From: Shouchella patagoniensis
GTDB lineage: Bacteria; Bacillota; Bacilli; Bacillales; Bacillaceae_D
DNA length: 64,000 nt
Assembly (NCBI RefSeq): GCF_002019705.1
Contig: NZ_KV917377.1
Span: forward strand, 1,238,565-1,302,564
Reading direction: 5' to 3'
The notes beneath the pieces are model-generated. The model was not told the DNA's origin. It worked only from the letters and a program-made list of their open reading frames with translations, and made no database searches. The stretch's first letter is position 1; each line of letters begins with the position of its first letter. Both the position numbers and the translations under genes were made by a program. Below are positions 54,126-63,726 of the stretch, one piece after another.

Positions 54126-54160
54126 GCAAAAAGTGCTTCCACGTCAATGAAAGCACTTCC
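54126..54160 (-). terminator. Terminator of the ytsJ-GntR-accD-accA operon
   Basis: On the minus strand AAGTGCTT (54158-54151) pairs with AAGCACTT (54138-54131), followed by TTTGCGG. A third copy of the motif lies at 54111-54119. Confidence 0.55.
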
Positions 54161-54172
54161 AAATGAAAATGG

Positions 54173-55141
54173 TTACGTTTGAACACTTTCTTCTGATAAT
54201 TTTCCCATTTTCTTGAACTTTTCATATCGCTCATCCAACAAATCTGTTACTTGTTTTGAGCGTAATTCTTCTAATGAATGATCTAAAATGAGTCCAATTT
54301 CTTTCGCTTGTGCAGCCACATCTCTTTGCGCTCCACCTTTAGGTTCTGAAATAATCGAATCAATAATACCTAAATCATATAAATCAGGAGCAGTAATACG
54401 CATAGTTTCAGCCGCGCGCTTTGCTTGAGTTGCATCTTTCCATAATAGAGCCGCTGCTCCCTCTGGAGAAATAACAGAGTAAGTGGAATTCTCAAGCATA
54501 TATATTCGATCAGCTACACCAAGCGCTAACGCACCGCCGCTTCCACCTTCTCCTATAACAATGCTAATTGTAGGCACTTTTAGCCCAGCCATCTCCATTA
54601 AGTTACGCGCAATCGCTTCACTTTGACCACGTTCCTCAGCAGATTTTCCAGGATAAGCTCCTTTTGTGTCTATAAAACATATAACCGGACGATTAAATTT
54701 TTCCGCTTGTTTCATAAGACGTAGCGCTTTGCGATACCCTTCTGGATGAGGCGAACCAAAAAAACGAGCGATGTTCTCCTTTGTATCTTTACCTCGCTGA
54801 TGTCCAATAACAGTAACAGGTTGTCCTTTGTAGGACGCAATCCCTGCAACAATTGCTTTGTCATCACCAAACAATCGATCTCCATGCATTTCTAAGAAAT
54901 CATCAAAAAGGGCTTCGACATAATCCAATGTAGTTGGACGTTCGTGATCACGAGCAATTTGCACACGTTCCCATGGCTGTAAATTGCCATAGACTGTTTC
55001 TTCTAATTCAGCCAGACGTTGCTCCATCTTTTTAATTTCTGAGCTCAAGTCAAGGTCGCGCTCCTGAGCAAATGAACGAAGGTCAGTAATTTTTTGTCTT
55101 AATTCTATGACTGGTTTCTCAAATTCTTGTTCTGAAGACAC
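54173..55141 (-). CDS. accA: Acetyl-CoA carboxylase carboxyltransferase subunit alpha
   Basis: AccA and AccD together move the carboxyl group from biotin to acetyl-CoA, giving malonyl-CoA for fatty acid synthesis. The 322-residue protein has the crotonase-like core with [34 protein letters not shown] and the N-terminal helical [21 protein letters not shown] part. Start is GTG at 55141, after GGAGGAGTACCA. It follows accD by 15 bases in a four-gene operon. Confidence 0.96.
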   Translation of the reverse strand: MSSEQEFEKPVIELRQKITDLRSFAQERDLDLSSEIKKMEQRLAELEETVYGNLQPWERVQIARDHERPTTLDYVEALFDDFLEMHGDRLFGDDKAIVAGIASYKGQPVTVIGHQRGKDTKENIARFFGSPHPEGYRKALRLMKQAEKFNRPVICFIDTKGAYPGKSAEERGQSEAIARNLMEMAGLKVPTISIVIGEGGSGGALALGVADRIYMLENSTYSVISPEGAAALLWKDATQAKRAAETMRITAPDLYDLGIIDSIISEPKGGAQRDVAAQAKEIGLILDHSLEELRSKQVTDLLDERYEKFKKMGKLSEESVQT

Positions 55142-55156
55142 TGGTACTCCTCCTTG

Positions 55157-56002
55157 CTACTTATGGATCGCTAACACTTTGGTCAGCAACTCTTTCATTT
55201 CCAGCCGTCCTACAACGCGGTCTAACTGTCCATGCTCCAATAAAAACTCCGCCGTTTGAAAGTCTTCAGGCAGATCTTCTCGGATTGTCTGCTCAATAAT
55301 GCGTCTACCAGCAAAGCCAATTAATGCTTTTGGTTCTGCAAAATTATAATCTCCAAGAGACGCAAAACTGGCTGATACCCCACCAGTAGTTGGATGTGTC
55401 ATAACAGAAATAAACAAACCTCCGTTACGATTAAGTCGTTCAAGTGCTGCACTTGTTTTTGCCATTTGCATTAAACTAAGGACACCTTCTTGCATCCTTG
55501 CACCGCCAGATGCAGCAAAAACAAGCAAAGGCGATTCTGCTTCAACTGCTTGTTCAATCGCAAGCGTGAGCTTCTCACCTACTGCAGACCCCATACTTCC
55601 CATCCTAAAATTAGCATCCATAACTGCGATGACTACGGGATATCCGTTCAATTCACCTTTACCAGTTATGACCGCTTCATTCATGTCCGTTTTTTGACGG
55701 TCACTCTCTAGCTTTTCTTCATATCCTGGAAACTGCAGTGGATTACCACCTTTTATGTTTTCCCCTGATTCTTTAAATGTTCCTTCATCAATGAGTGATT
55801 CAATACGTTCCCTTGCACCCATCCGATGATGATAATCACATGTACGACAAACGCTTAAATTCTTTTTTAAATCCTTCGTATACATGATCGTACGGCAAGA
55901 TGGACATCTTGTCATTAACCCTTCGGGCACTTCTTGTTTTGCTCTGTCTGAAGGAATCGTTGCATATCTTTTCTTTTTCTTTGAAAACATATCCTTTAAC
56001 AT
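55157..56002 (-). CDS. accD: Acetyl-CoA carboxylase carboxyltransferase subunit beta
   Basis: The 281-residue beta subunit has a zinc ribbon (CPSCRTIMY...CRTCDYH, cysteines about 33-55) and the crotonase-type core ([42 protein letters not shown]). RBS AAGGAGCG is near the ATG. It follows the GntR regulator gene by 24 bases. Confidence 0.96.
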   Translation of the reverse strand: MLKDMFSKKKKRYATIPSDRAKQEVPEGLMTRCPSCRTIMYTKDLKKNLSVCRTCDYHHRMGARERIESLIDEGTFKESGENIKGGNPLQFPGYEEKLESDRQKTDMNEAVITGKGELNGYPVVIAVMDANFRMGSMGSAVGEKLTLAIEQAVEAESPLLVFAASGGARMQEGVLSLMQMAKTSAALERLNRNGGLFISVMTHPTTGGVSASFASLGDYNFAEPKALIGFAGRRIIEQTIREDLPEDFQTAEFLLEHGQLDRVVGRLEMKELLTKVLAIHK

Positions 56003-56026
56003 CAGTATCGCTCCTTGCTTAATGCT

Positions 56027-56692
56027 TTAAAAACGGCTGTTTTTTAAATGACGGCTCATCGCACTAAGCGCTTCATCAACGTTTCGCTCTTTTAATGCTT
56101 CTACAATGAATGCATGTTCTTTGATTGATTCCGGTGGTCTACCGGTTCTTTCCAAAGATTGTTGCAGTGCTTCTTTATTAAACGCGACAAGAGACTTCCA
56201 AATATTAAATAGAAGCGCATTACGGCAAGCACCCACAATCATTTCATGAAAAAGATAATCTTCTTCAACTGGAAACTCACCTTTATCCCATCCGTCACTC
56301 GATCGCTTGAGAATTGCTTCCAGATGATTAATTTCCTCATCCGTTATTCGCACACACGAAAGCTTTAAAGCTTCCAATTCTACTATTCGCCTTGTCTCAC
56401 TCAAATCCTGCTTTGCTTGCTCGTCTTTTAAAATGAATGATAGTAACAAGTCTACAAGCTTATAGCTGGAAGTCGCTTTCATGTACGTGCCCTCTCCCCG
56501 TCTTGTCTCAATAATATCAAGGAGTTCGAGTCCACGTAGTGCTTCACGAATAGAGGAGCGACCGACATAAAGTCGGTCGCTGAGTTCTCGTTCTGAAGGC
56601 AGCTTATCTCCGCTTTTTAAGCCATCATGTTGAATCATCTCGCTTATCGCACGGATAATTTCAATGTAGCGTTTTGGCTTATTAGCTAACAT
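56027..56692 (-). CDS. GntR family regulator, FadR (FCD) subfamily
   Basis: The 221-residue regulator has an N-terminal winged helix (SGDKLPSERELSDRLYVGRSSIREALRGLELLDIIETRRGEGTY, about 27-70) and a C-terminal FCD ligand-binding domain with probable metal-binding histidines (LFHEMIVGACRN; KEHAFIVEAL). It lies 19 bases after malic enzyme gene ytsJ and before accD, so it is transcribed with them. The ytsJ promoter region has a palindrome of the type this subfamily binds, so it may control its own operon. The ligand is unknown. Confidence 0.88.
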   Translation of the reverse strand: MLANKPKRYIEIIRAISEMIQHDGLKSGDKLPSERELSDRLYVGRSSIREALRGLELLDIIETRRGEGTYMKATSSYKLVDLLLSFILKDEQAKQDLSETRRIVELEALKLSCVRITDEEINHLEAILKRSSDGWDKGEFPVEEDYLFHEMIVGACRNALLFNIWKSLVAFNKEALQQSLERTGRPPESIKEHAFIVEALKERNVDEALSAMSRHLKNSRF

Positions 56693-56711
56693 AAAATCTC
56701 CTTACTCGCAA

Positions 56712-57944
56712 TTAATCAATCATCGTTAACTTGCGTGTTTTCTCTGCTACTTCTTCAGGATCAACTTTCACTCGTGATACACCTGTTTCCATTGCCTTTT
56801 TCGCAACTGCCGATGCAACTGCCGGAGCTACACGTGAATCAAATGGAGCCGGAATAACATAATCAACACTTAATTCTTCGTCACTGACAAGATTTGCAAT
56901 CGCATAAACAGCTGCAACTTTCATCTCTTCATTAATGTGTGTAGCGCGTGCGTCAAGTGCTCCTCTGAAAATTCCAGGAAAAGCAAGAACATTGTTCACT
57001 TGGTTTGGAAAGTCAGATCGACCTGTCCCAATAACCGAGGCGCCAGCAGCTTTTGCGTCTTCTGGCATTATTTCTGGAACTGGATTTGCCATTGCAAAAA
57101 TGATTGGGTCTACATTCATGCTTTCAACCATTTCTTTTGTAACAGCACCTGCTACAGATACGCCAATAAATACATCGGCCCCTTTAATTACATCTTCTAA
57201 TTGACCTTCTTGCTTATTTGAATTTGTACGCTTGGCCACAACGTCTTTAACACCATTCATTCCATACGGACGCCCTTCGTAAATAGCACCTTTCGTATCA
57301 CACATGATAATGTCACGGACACCCATACGTAGCATAAGCTTAATAATCGCAATACCCGCAGCACCTGCTCCATTTGCCACAACTTTGATCTCTGATAATT
57401 TCTTACCACTGATCTTCAACGCATTGATTAAACCAGCAAGAGTCACAATCGCTGTTCCATGTTGGTCATCATGAAAAATCGGGATATTTGTCTCTTTCTT
57501 TAAACGCTCTTCAATAACAAAACAGTCAGGCGCCGCAATGTCTTCTAAATTTACACCACCAAATGTTGGTTCAAGCAACTTAACTGTGTTTACGATTTCG
57601 TCAACATCATTTGAACGTAAACAAATTGGAAATGCATCTACACCTGCAAATGATTTAAACAAAACAGCCTTTCCTTCCATAACAGGAAGAGAAGCTTCTG
57701 GTCCAATATTCCCTAAACCAAGTACAGCTGTCCCGTTGCTAACAACCGCAACCATATTGCCTTTCATCGTATATTCATAAACAGTTTCTACATCCTCAAA
57801 AATCTCTTTACACGGTTCGGCCACACCAGGTGAATAAGCTAAGCTTAAATCACGAGCATTTCTTACTGGAACTTTGGCTTTTGACTCAAGTTTCCCTTGA
57901 TTGATCCGGTGCATATGAAGTGCTTCTTCTCTTGTAGTAGGCAC
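56712..57944 (-). CDS. ytsJ: Malic enzyme (NADP-dependent, YtsJ type)
   Basis: The 410-residue enzyme converts malate to pyruvate and CO2. It has the conserved Tyr in LAYSPGVAEPCKEI (about 34-47), VVSNGTAVLGLGNIGPEA, the Lys-Asp site PDCFVIEERLKKETNIPIFHDDQHGTAIV, and the Rossmann loop VVANGAGAAGIAII. Length and position near dnaE and accDA match B. subtilis YtsJ, the major NADP-dependent form. Start is TTG or GTG at 57944 (MPTTREEALH, here from GTG-type codon) after AAAGGAGAGAA. Its NADPH can feed the fatty acid synthesis started by AccDA in the same operon. Confidence 0.93.
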   Translation of the reverse strand: MPTTREEALHMHRINQGKLESKAKVPVRNARDLSLAYSPGVAEPCKEIFEDVETVYEYTMKGNMVAVVSNGTAVLGLGNIGPEASLPVMEGKAVLFKSFAGVDAFPICLRSNDVDEIVNTVKLLEPTFGGVNLEDIAAPDCFVIEERLKKETNIPIFHDDQHGTAIVTLAGLINALKISGKKLSEIKVVANGAGAAGIAIIKLMLRMGVRDIIMCDTKGAIYEGRPYGMNGVKDVVAKRTNSNKQEGQLEDVIKGADVFIGVSVAGAVTKEMVESMNVDPIIFAMANPVPEIMPEDAKAAGASVIGTGRSDFPNQVNNVLAFPGIFRGALDARATHINEEMKVAAVYAIANLVSDEELSVDYVIPAPFDSRVAPAVASAVAKKAMETGVSRVKVDPEEVAEKTRKLTMID

Positions 57945-57975
57945 AATTCTCTCTCCTTTGTATTCAAACCTTTAC

Positions 57976-57986
57976 TGGTCTGACCA
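57976..57986. promoter_or_regulatory. GntR/FadR-type operator upstream of ytsJ
   Basis: TGGTCTGACCA is a palindrome that fits the TNGT-N3-ACNA pattern bound by FadR-subfamily GntR regulators. It lies between the -10 of the ytsJ promoter and the ribosome binding site, about 15 bases downstream of the expected transcription start. Confidence 0.55.
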
Positions 57987-58003
57987 CTCATTCTACGACC
58001 TCT

Positions 58004-58032
58004 ATTATAAACAACTCATGCCCATACGCCAA
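58004..58032 (-). promoter_or_regulatory. Promoter of ytsJ-GntR-accD-accA
   Basis: TTGGCG (58027-58032) and a perfect TATAAT (58004-58009) are 17 bases apart on the minus strand. Confidence 0.7.
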
Positions 58033-58074
58033 TAGAAAGAAAGGAACTTTCTATAAAGCGAATACGATTTACGC

Positions 58075-61000
58075 TTAATCCTCACTTTTTAAGACAACAT
58101 TTTCTTCTCCAAATAACCTCTTCAATAGCTGCATTGTCCGCTTTTTAGGAGCAACAGCGTACTCATCAGCAAGCCTCTTCGTTCCTTGTTCTTTTTCACG
58201 ATATAATATAACTGGTGTTAATCCAGAATCTTGGCTGAGTATATATTTCAAATCACTTAACCGTGTCGGAGTATCCTCTTTATCGACCATTCGGATGTAA
58301 AGAACTTGTTTAGGTCGATTAACGCGCATACTCATCACATCCACTGCTCTTTGAATGACAAATTGTTTTTGCGAATCACGTTCTTCCATAACCCCTTCCA
58401 AAAACACAAGTAAATGACTGGAAAGCATCGCTTCAAATGATTTCCAGACTTTTGGAAAGGCTACACAATCACACTCTCCTGATTCATCACTAAGTGTCAT
58501 AAAAGCCATCGCCTCACCTTTTTTAGTGGAGATTTTTTTTACTTCTTTTAGTAAACCAGCAATGCGAACTTGTTTACGAGAAGGATAACAGTCTGCAATA
58601 CTTCTTCTCCCGAATGGCTCTAGTCTTTCACGTTCGTTTTCAATTGGATGACCCGATAGATAAAAACCCAATACTTCGCGTTCCCATTCCAACTCTTCCA
58701 TTGCTGTTGAAGGTTCCGTTTCAATGTAAGCTGGCGTTGCTGGTTTAATCGTAAACAATCCCCCCACAGAATCCTTAAACTTCCTAATTTGTTCGGAAAA
58801 TGCAAGTGCTTTATCAAGATTTCCTAGAAGAACGGAGCGAGGCTTTCCCCACTCGTCAAAGCCCCCTGATTTTATTAACGCTTCAATTACTTTTCTATTT
58901 ATGGCTTTAGTTGATACACGTGCAACAAATGAAAATAAGTCGTCATCTTTCCCTTCCTTCCTAATCATTTTTAATTCTTCTATTGCCTGAAGGCTTACAC
59001 CAGAAATCGGCAATAAGCCAAATCTCAGTGCTCCATTTTCAATCGAAAAAAGGCTGTCACTGTAATAATAAGATGGTGCTAACACTCTAATTCCTGCAGA
59101 TTTCGCTTCATTTAAATATGCGTACAACTTATCCCGAGACTGCCAGACTGACGAACATAGCGCAGCAAAAAAAGCAGTTGGAAAGTGAACACGCAAATAA
59201 GAAAGCCAATAGCTAATGAAACTATATGCAGTCGCGTGGCTTTTTGGAAATCCATAATCTGCAAACCGTTCAATTAAGGCAAAGAATGAGGCTGCTTCTC
59301 CCTCACTAAACCCGAGCTTTTGGCTCCGCTGCATAAACTGCTGTTTCTGTTCATCCATCACGGAACGCTGTTTCTTGCTAATTGCTCTTCTGAAAATATC
59401 AGCCTCTGCTAAGTTATATCCAGCACTCAATTGTACAAGTTGCATAATCTGTTCTTGATAAACAAGGACTCCAAAAGTCGGCTCAAGAAGATGATTAATG
59501 GCAGCATGCTTCGAATAGACGACTTCCTCCCCATGTTTGCCTCTAATATATTCTGGGATAAAATCCATTGGCCCAGGTCGATACAATGCAGTGGTTGCAA
59601 CAATATCATTAAAGGAGTTTGGTTCTAACTGCTTTAGTACATTCCTCATCCCCCCTGACTCAAGCTGAAAAATTCCAGTTGACTTTCCTGCTTGTAAAAG
59701 TCGGTATGTTGGTTTGTCGTCAAGGGGGATGTCTTGCAAATTAATTATCTGTCCTGACTCTGCCTTAATCGTTTCAATCATCCGTTCTAGTAATGTTAAA
59801 TTTCGTAATCCTAAAAAATCAAATTTAACAAACCCTAGTGCGTCTAAGCTGTCCATATCTGCTTGCGTAATCAATTGATCATCGTTTCCTAATTGCACCG
59901 CGATTTTTTCTTTAAGTGGGCGGTCACTAATAATTACCCCAGCAGCATGAGTGGATGCGTGACGTGGAAATCCTTCAATTTTCTGTGCAAAAAACAGCAA
60001 CTCATCTAACTCTGGCGATGAATGTTCGGAAAATAAGTGTTGTTCGATTGCCGCTTTTAATGGTAATGAAGATGGACTAAGCGATTTTGCAACTTTGTCA
60101 ACAAAGGAGCTTTTTATTGCGAGTGCTTTTCCAGCATCTCGAATTGCCGCTCTACCAGCAAATGTACCAAATGTAATAATTTGAGCAACCTTTTCATGTC
60201 CAAATCTCTCTTTTACGTAGGCAAGCACTTCATCTCGGCGGTAATCTGGGAAATCGACATCAATATCTGGTAAACTCACCCTTTCAGGATTCAAAAACCG
60301 CTCAAATAATAAATCATGGGTAAGTGGATCAACATCGGTTATAAATAAAGTGTAAGCAACAATAGAACTTGCTGACGACCCTCTTCCTGGACCAGTTAAA
60401 ATCCCTTTTTGTTTCGCAAAATTGACGAAATCTGCCACAATCAAAAAATACGATGCGTAACCCATGCTAGCTATTACATTAAGCTCTTTTTCCAGACGAT
60501 CGCTTTGTTCTTTCCCAATCTGCCCATACCTTACTGTTGCTCCGTTTTGGCACAACTCTCTAAGCTTCTCATCGGCTTCTTGTTCGGACAAGCCGTCATA
60601 AGATGGAATACGAGGTTTTTCGATTGGCACTTTTACATCTATTCGCCTAGCAACTTCCTCTGTTGAAGCAAGTACATCTGACTGAAAACGAGCAGTCAAC
60701 TCCGCTACAGTAGGCAGATATTGATTCTCCCAGCCTTCCTCCAAAGAGAGATGCTCCATCGTTGTACCAGCTTCAATTGCTCGAATTAGTTGATACGTGC
60801 CCGCATCCTCTTTAAGCAAGAAACGGACTGGTGGTGCGGCGATACATCGAATCTGATGCGCCGAAGCAAATTGAATAACCTCTTGATCCGCACGTCCTTC
60901 AAGTTCCAAAAAGGCATCGGCATTTAACGTTAAAGCTTCCCACCTCTTTTGCCAATTAGGTGCTTGTCGGAAAGACTGTTTTGACAGAAGCACAACACAT

Positions 61001-61353
61001 TCTGTGCTTTGTTGCTGAAACATTGTTAAGCTGATACCTTTTGGGCCTGTTTGACTGCCTAACTCAGTGCTGATTGCAATTAGTTGCTTTAAACCTGCAT
61101 TGTTTTTTGCAAGTAGACGGATAGGCACGGGTTCTTTTCCTGCCATTACGTTTAATTCTAGACCAACGATAGGTTTAATCCCTGCCTTCACACACTCCTG
61201 ATAAAAAGGTACGACTCCGTAAAGTACATGTTTATCGGTCAATGCAAGCGTTTGATAACCAACTGATTTAGCATGAGCAACAAGCGCTTTTATACGATTG
61301 CCTGATTGAAGTAAGCTGTATTCACTGTATATATTAGAAAGCAATGCGTGCAT
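58075..61353 (-). CDS. dnaE: DNA polymerase III alpha subunit, DnaE type
   Basis: The error-prone second replicative polymerase of Bacillus, which extends primers on the lagging strand. The 1092 residues have an N-terminal PHP domain, the palm with catalytic aspartates in PDIDVDF (362-368), the GPGRGSSASSIVAY segment (about 322), the fingers, a helix-hairpin-helix and an OB fold (RIAGLLKEVKKISTKKGEAMAFM, about 935). The PHP start reads LLSNIYSEYSLLQS; the two histidines of the active HxHSxYSLLD motif are lost. It is slightly shorter than B. subtilis DnaE. Confidence 0.96.
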   Translation of the reverse strand: MHALLSNIYSEYSLLQSGNRIKALVAHAKSVGYQTLALTDKHVLYGVVPFYQECVKAGIKPIVGLELNVMAGKEPVPIRLLAKNNAGLKQLIAISTELGSQTGPKGISLTMFQQQSTECVVLLSKQSFRQAPNWQKRWEALTLNADAFLELEGRADQEVIQFASAHQIRCIAAPPVRFLLKEDAGTYQLIRAIEAGTTMEHLSLEEGWENQYLPTVAELTARFQSDVLASTEEVARRIDVKVPIEKPRIPSYDGLSEQEADEKLRELCQNGATVRYGQIGKEQSDRLEKELNVIASMGYASYFLIVADFVNFAKQKGILTGPGRGSSASSIVAYTLFITDVDPLTHDLLFERFLNPERVSLPDIDVDFPDYRRDEVLAYVKERFGHEKVAQIITFGTFAGRAAIRDAGKALAIKSSFVDKVAKSLSPSSLPLKAAIEQHLFSEHSSPELDELLFFAQKIEGFPRHASTHAAGVIISDRPLKEKIAVQLGNDDQLITQADMDSLDALGFVKFDFLGLRNLTLLERMIETIKAESGQIINLQDIPLDDKPTYRLLQAGKSTGIFQLESGGMRNVLKQLEPNSFNDIVATTALYRPGPMDFIPEYIRGKHGEEVVYSKHAAINHLLEPTFGVLVYQEQIMQLVQLSAGYNLAEADIFRRAISKKQRSVMDEQKQQFMQRSQKLGFSEGEAASFFALIERFADYGFPKSHATAYSFISYWLSYLRVHFPTAFFAALCSSVWQSRDKLYAYLNEAKSAGIRVLAPSYYYSDSLFSIENGALRFGLLPISGVSLQAIEELKMIRKEGKDDDLFSFVARVSTKAINRKVIEALIKSGGFDEWGKPRSVLLGNLDKALAFSEQIRKFKDSVGGLFTIKPATPAYIETEPSTAMEELEWEREVLGFYLSGHPIENERERLEPFGRRSIADCYPSRKQVRIAGLLKEVKKISTKKGEAMAFMTLSDESGECDCVAFPKVWKSFEAMLSSHLLVFLEGVMEERDSQKQFVIQRAVDVMSMRVNRPKQVLYIRMVDKEDTPTRLSDLKYILSQDSGLTPVILYREKEQGTKRLADEYAVAPKKRTMQLLKRLFGEENVVLKSED

Positions 61354-61382
61354 GAAAAATCACTTCCTCTCCAGTTGTGTCT

Positions 61383-61410
61383 AATTGAAACGTTTCTCTC
61401 CCTTTCAATT
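61383..61410. repeat. Inverted repeat upstream of dnaE
   Basis: AATTGAAA (61383-61390) and TTTCAATT (61403-61410) are perfect arms with a 12-base loop in the dnaE-ytrH intergenic region, about 40 bases before the dnaE start. It may be an operator or leader hairpin. Confidence 0.3.
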
Positions 61411-61497
61411 ACCCTCATCTTTTACGAATTTACCGGTCATAAAATCGGATGTTTGTCCTTATATATGTAGTATAGGCATAAATGGTGGTGAGAGAAT

Positions 61498-61833
61498 ATG
61501 CTTTTGACAAAAGAGATGTTGGCCCACTTAGTCATGAATTTTTTTATTGCGTTTGGTGTCATGATTGGAGGCGCTTTAATTGGTGGGATAGGAGCCTTTT
61601 TAATCGGCAAACCAATCCTCATTGAAATCTATAGCCTGTCAAACAGTTTAAAGATCTGGGCAATTGTCGCTGCAATTGGAGGTTCATTTGATGCGATTAC
61701 GAAAATTGAAAGCGGCTTATTTAGTGGTGTTCATGAAGATGTTTATCATACGCTCGCTATGCTACTTGTTGCTTTTTGCGGTGCTCAGTCAGGTTCAATT
61801 CTTTTGAGATGGATTGTTGGTGATCCTGTTTAA
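61498..61833 (+). CDS. ytrH: Sporulation membrane protein YtrH
   Basis: The 111-residue protein has three membrane spans and the YtrH features MNFFIAFGVMIGGALIGGIGAFLIGKP and AAIGGSFDAITKIESGLFSG. In B. subtilis ytrH and ytrI are sigma-E controlled and needed for efficient sporulation. CATAAATG at about 61474 may be part of a sigma-E -10, but the match is not close. The gene overlaps ytrI (TAATG). Confidence 0.9.
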   Translation: MLLTKEMLAHLVMNFFIAFGVMIGGALIGGIGAFLIGKPILIEIYSLSNSLKIWAIVAAIGGSFDAITKIESGLFSGVHEDVYHTLAMLLVAFCGAQSGSILLRWIVGDPV

Positions 61834-62351
61834 TGTACATCCCAAATTACAAAAAACACCGCGGATGGCTTCGCTTTTTTTCTGGTATCTTAATTGGCGC
61901 TTTAATTGGCTGGAGCTTTTTCCTTGCAGAATATGGGCAAAAACACGATCGACTCTATGGAGAGATCGGTAAAAAAAACATCATTATTCAAGACCTTCAA
62001 GATAAAAATGCCCAATTTATAAATGACTTATCTTTACAAAACGAAGAAAATGCCAAAAATTTACTCGTTCAAACTGTCTCCGTTACAATTATAAACACTG
62101 AACAATATCATTTAAGTAGGCTCAATGTATACGAGTTAAGGCAACAAGTCCTAAAAGAACTGCAACACCTGCAAGGAACGAGTATTGAAACAATTGCAAG
62201 TTTAATGGAAGTCATGGAGAGCGCAGTCGAAAACAAAACCTACAAAGTAAATGACAATGCTTATACTTTAGAAATTAAGCGCACTTACGCTTTACCTGAC
62301 TTTCGTATTGATGTTGAAATAATAAAAGAGGAAAGCAAAACGACGAATTAA
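61833..62351 (+). CDS. ytrI: Sporulation membrane protein YtrI
   Basis: The 172-residue protein has one N-terminal span (FFSGILIGALIGWSFFLAEY, about 15-34), a coiled-coil region (about 40-75) and a C-terminal soluble domain. Start and end match the YtrI family (MYIPNYKKHRGWLRFF). It is translationally coupled to ytrH and acts in the mother cell during sporulation. Confidence 0.88.
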   Translation: MYIPNYKKHRGWLRFFSGILIGALIGWSFFLAEYGQKHDRLYGEIGKKNIIIQDLQDKNAQFINDLSLQNEENAKNLLVQTVSVTIINTEQYHLSRLNVYELRQQVLKELQHLQGTSIETIASLMEVMESAVENKTYKVNDNAYTLEIKRTYALPDFRIDVEIIKEESKTTN

Positions 62352-62382
62352 AAAACAGGCTTCCGCCTGTTTTTTAATTTTG
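62349..62382. terminator. Bidirectional terminator between ytrI and nrnA
   Basis: AAAAACAGGC-TTCC-GCCTGTTTTTT hairpin, with A and T tracts on both sides. Confidence 0.85.
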
Positions 62383-63303
62383 ACATACTTGTAAAAGCTT
62401 CTCTACAATGACTCCTGTTTCTTCCCACGAGTAAGCAGTTGCTCCAGCTGCAACTGGGTGTCCCCCACCGTTATGCTCTTTAGCAATCGTATTAATGACT
62501 GTTTTTTTTGATCGAATACGGCAACGAATTGTCTCGCCTTCTTCAACAAAAAAGACCCATGCTGCTAATCCTTCAACATCTGCAAAGCTATTTACTAACA
62601 AAGACGACTCATTTGCCGTTACGTCATAAGTCTCAAGCAAATCGGCTGGCAAGCGCATAACACCTACCTTTCCTTCGATCACTTCGAAATTTTGCAGAAT
62701 ATACCCTTCAAGCCGTACCATTTTTAACGATTTCTTATACAGATTCACATAAAATTCCTGACTATCAAAACCTGTTTCTATTAATAATGCCGTACGTATC
62801 ATTGTATCACTCGTTGTATTTCTGAACCTAAACCTCCCAGTGTCGCCGACAATACCACCGTAAAGAAGGAACGCTGACTCTTTGGTTAAATGAAGGAAAT
62901 CGATTTCTTGTACAAGTGCTACTACGAGCTCGCTTGTTGAGCTAACTGTCGTATCAACATAAATAATATCTCCGTATGGTTCTTCATTTGGGTGATGATC
63001 TAACTTAATGAGTGTTTCTCCAAGCTTATAACGCTCATCACTTATACGCCCTGTATTCGCTGTATCACAGACAATAACAAGTGCTCCTTCATACATTGAA
63101 TCAGGAACACAATCCATTATCCCTAAAAAGGCTAATGAAGGTTCTTCTTCCCCCACAGCAAAAACGTTTTTTTCTGGAAATGCTGTTGCAATTATATTCT
63201 TTAAACCCAATTGAGATCCAAGTGCATCCGGATCGGGACGCATATGACGATGTATTATAATTGTTTTATATTCTTTCAATTTATCAGCTATACGAGCAAT
63301 CAT
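62374..63303 (-). CDS. nrnA: Bifunctional oligoribonuclease and PAP phosphatase NrnA
   Basis: This DHH-family phosphoesterase degrades short RNA and 3'-phosphoadenosine 5'-phosphate. The 309 residues have HRHMRPDPDALGSQ (about 19-32), VCDTANTGR, the DHH motif in KLDHHPNEEPYG, and the DHHA1 motif GGGHPVAAGA near the end. ATG at 63303 follows AGAGG at eight bases; a start at 63333 has none. It is B. subtilis YtqI by position. Confidence 0.93.
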   Translation of the reverse strand: MIARIADKLKEYKTIIIHRHMRPDPDALGSQLGLKNIIATAFPEKNVFAVGEEEPSLAFLGIMDCVPDSMYEGALVIVCDTANTGRISDERYKLGETLIKLDHHPNEEPYGDIIYVDTTVSSTSELVVALVQEIDFLHLTKESAFLLYGGIVGDTGRFRFRNTTSDTMIRTALLIETGFDSQEFYVNLYKKSLKMVRLEGYILQNFEVIEGKVGVMRLPADLLETYDVTANESSLLVNSFADVEGLAAWVFFVEEGETIRCRIRSKKTVINTIAKEHNGGGHPVAAGATAYSWEETGVIVEKLLQVCQN

Positions 63304-63388
63304 CTTTTCGCCTCTTTCTAAAAAACTAGTCAAACTTGATAAATCACGCTACAATAGTGCTAGTGACCCTTACAAGGAGGATTCCTGA

Positions 63389-63673
63389 ATGGATCGGCTA
63401 TTTATTATTGTAGCGATTGCAGCTTTTTTACTTTATATCGTTACTCGAATCCGTGCTTTTCGCATGCAAGATTCTCTAGAAAAGCGTATTCTTGAATCGA
63501 GAGCAAAAACTGCACTCGGAACCGTTTTAGTAATGCTAAGCATTAACATGCTATTCTTTTCAATGTACACAGCCCTTGAAATCATTATTGGAGTGGTGTT
63601 CTTTGTTTTTGGAGCTGCTAATGCTGTTCATGGGTTTAAAGCTCATAAACATTATACTGCCCAACTTGATTAG
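63389..63673 (+). CDS. ytpI: YtpI-like membrane protein
   Basis: The 94-residue protein has three predicted membrane spans and starts MDRLFIIVAIAAFLLYIVTRIRAFR, with the conserved KRILESRAKTALGTVLVMLSIN stretch of the YtpI family. Function is unknown. AAGGAGGATTCCTGA precedes the ATG. It is divergent from nrnA and converges on ytoI, as in B. subtilis. Confidence 0.85.
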   Translation: MDRLFIIVAIAAFLLYIVTRIRAFRMQDSLEKRILESRAKTALGTVLVMLSINMLFFSMYTALEIIIGVVFFVFGAANAVHGFKAHKHYTAQLD

Positions 63674-63706
63674 CTTGTCCATTCTAACGGACAAGCTTTT
63701 TTCAAT
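63671..63706 (+). terminator. Terminator of ytpI
   Basis: GCTTGTCC and GGACAAGC form an eight-pair hairpin followed by TTTTTT on the plus strand only. Confidence 0.85.
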
Positions 63707-63726
63707 CAAGCATCCCCATAATTATC

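Noticed and set aside
54031-54234. 67-residue minus-strand frame across the accA end and pfkA promoter
   Set aside because: Overlaps accA, a terminator and a promoter; no ribosome binding site.
61437-61622. 61-residue minus-strand frame opposite ytrH
   Set aside because: Antisense to the start of ytrH, which has clear family features.
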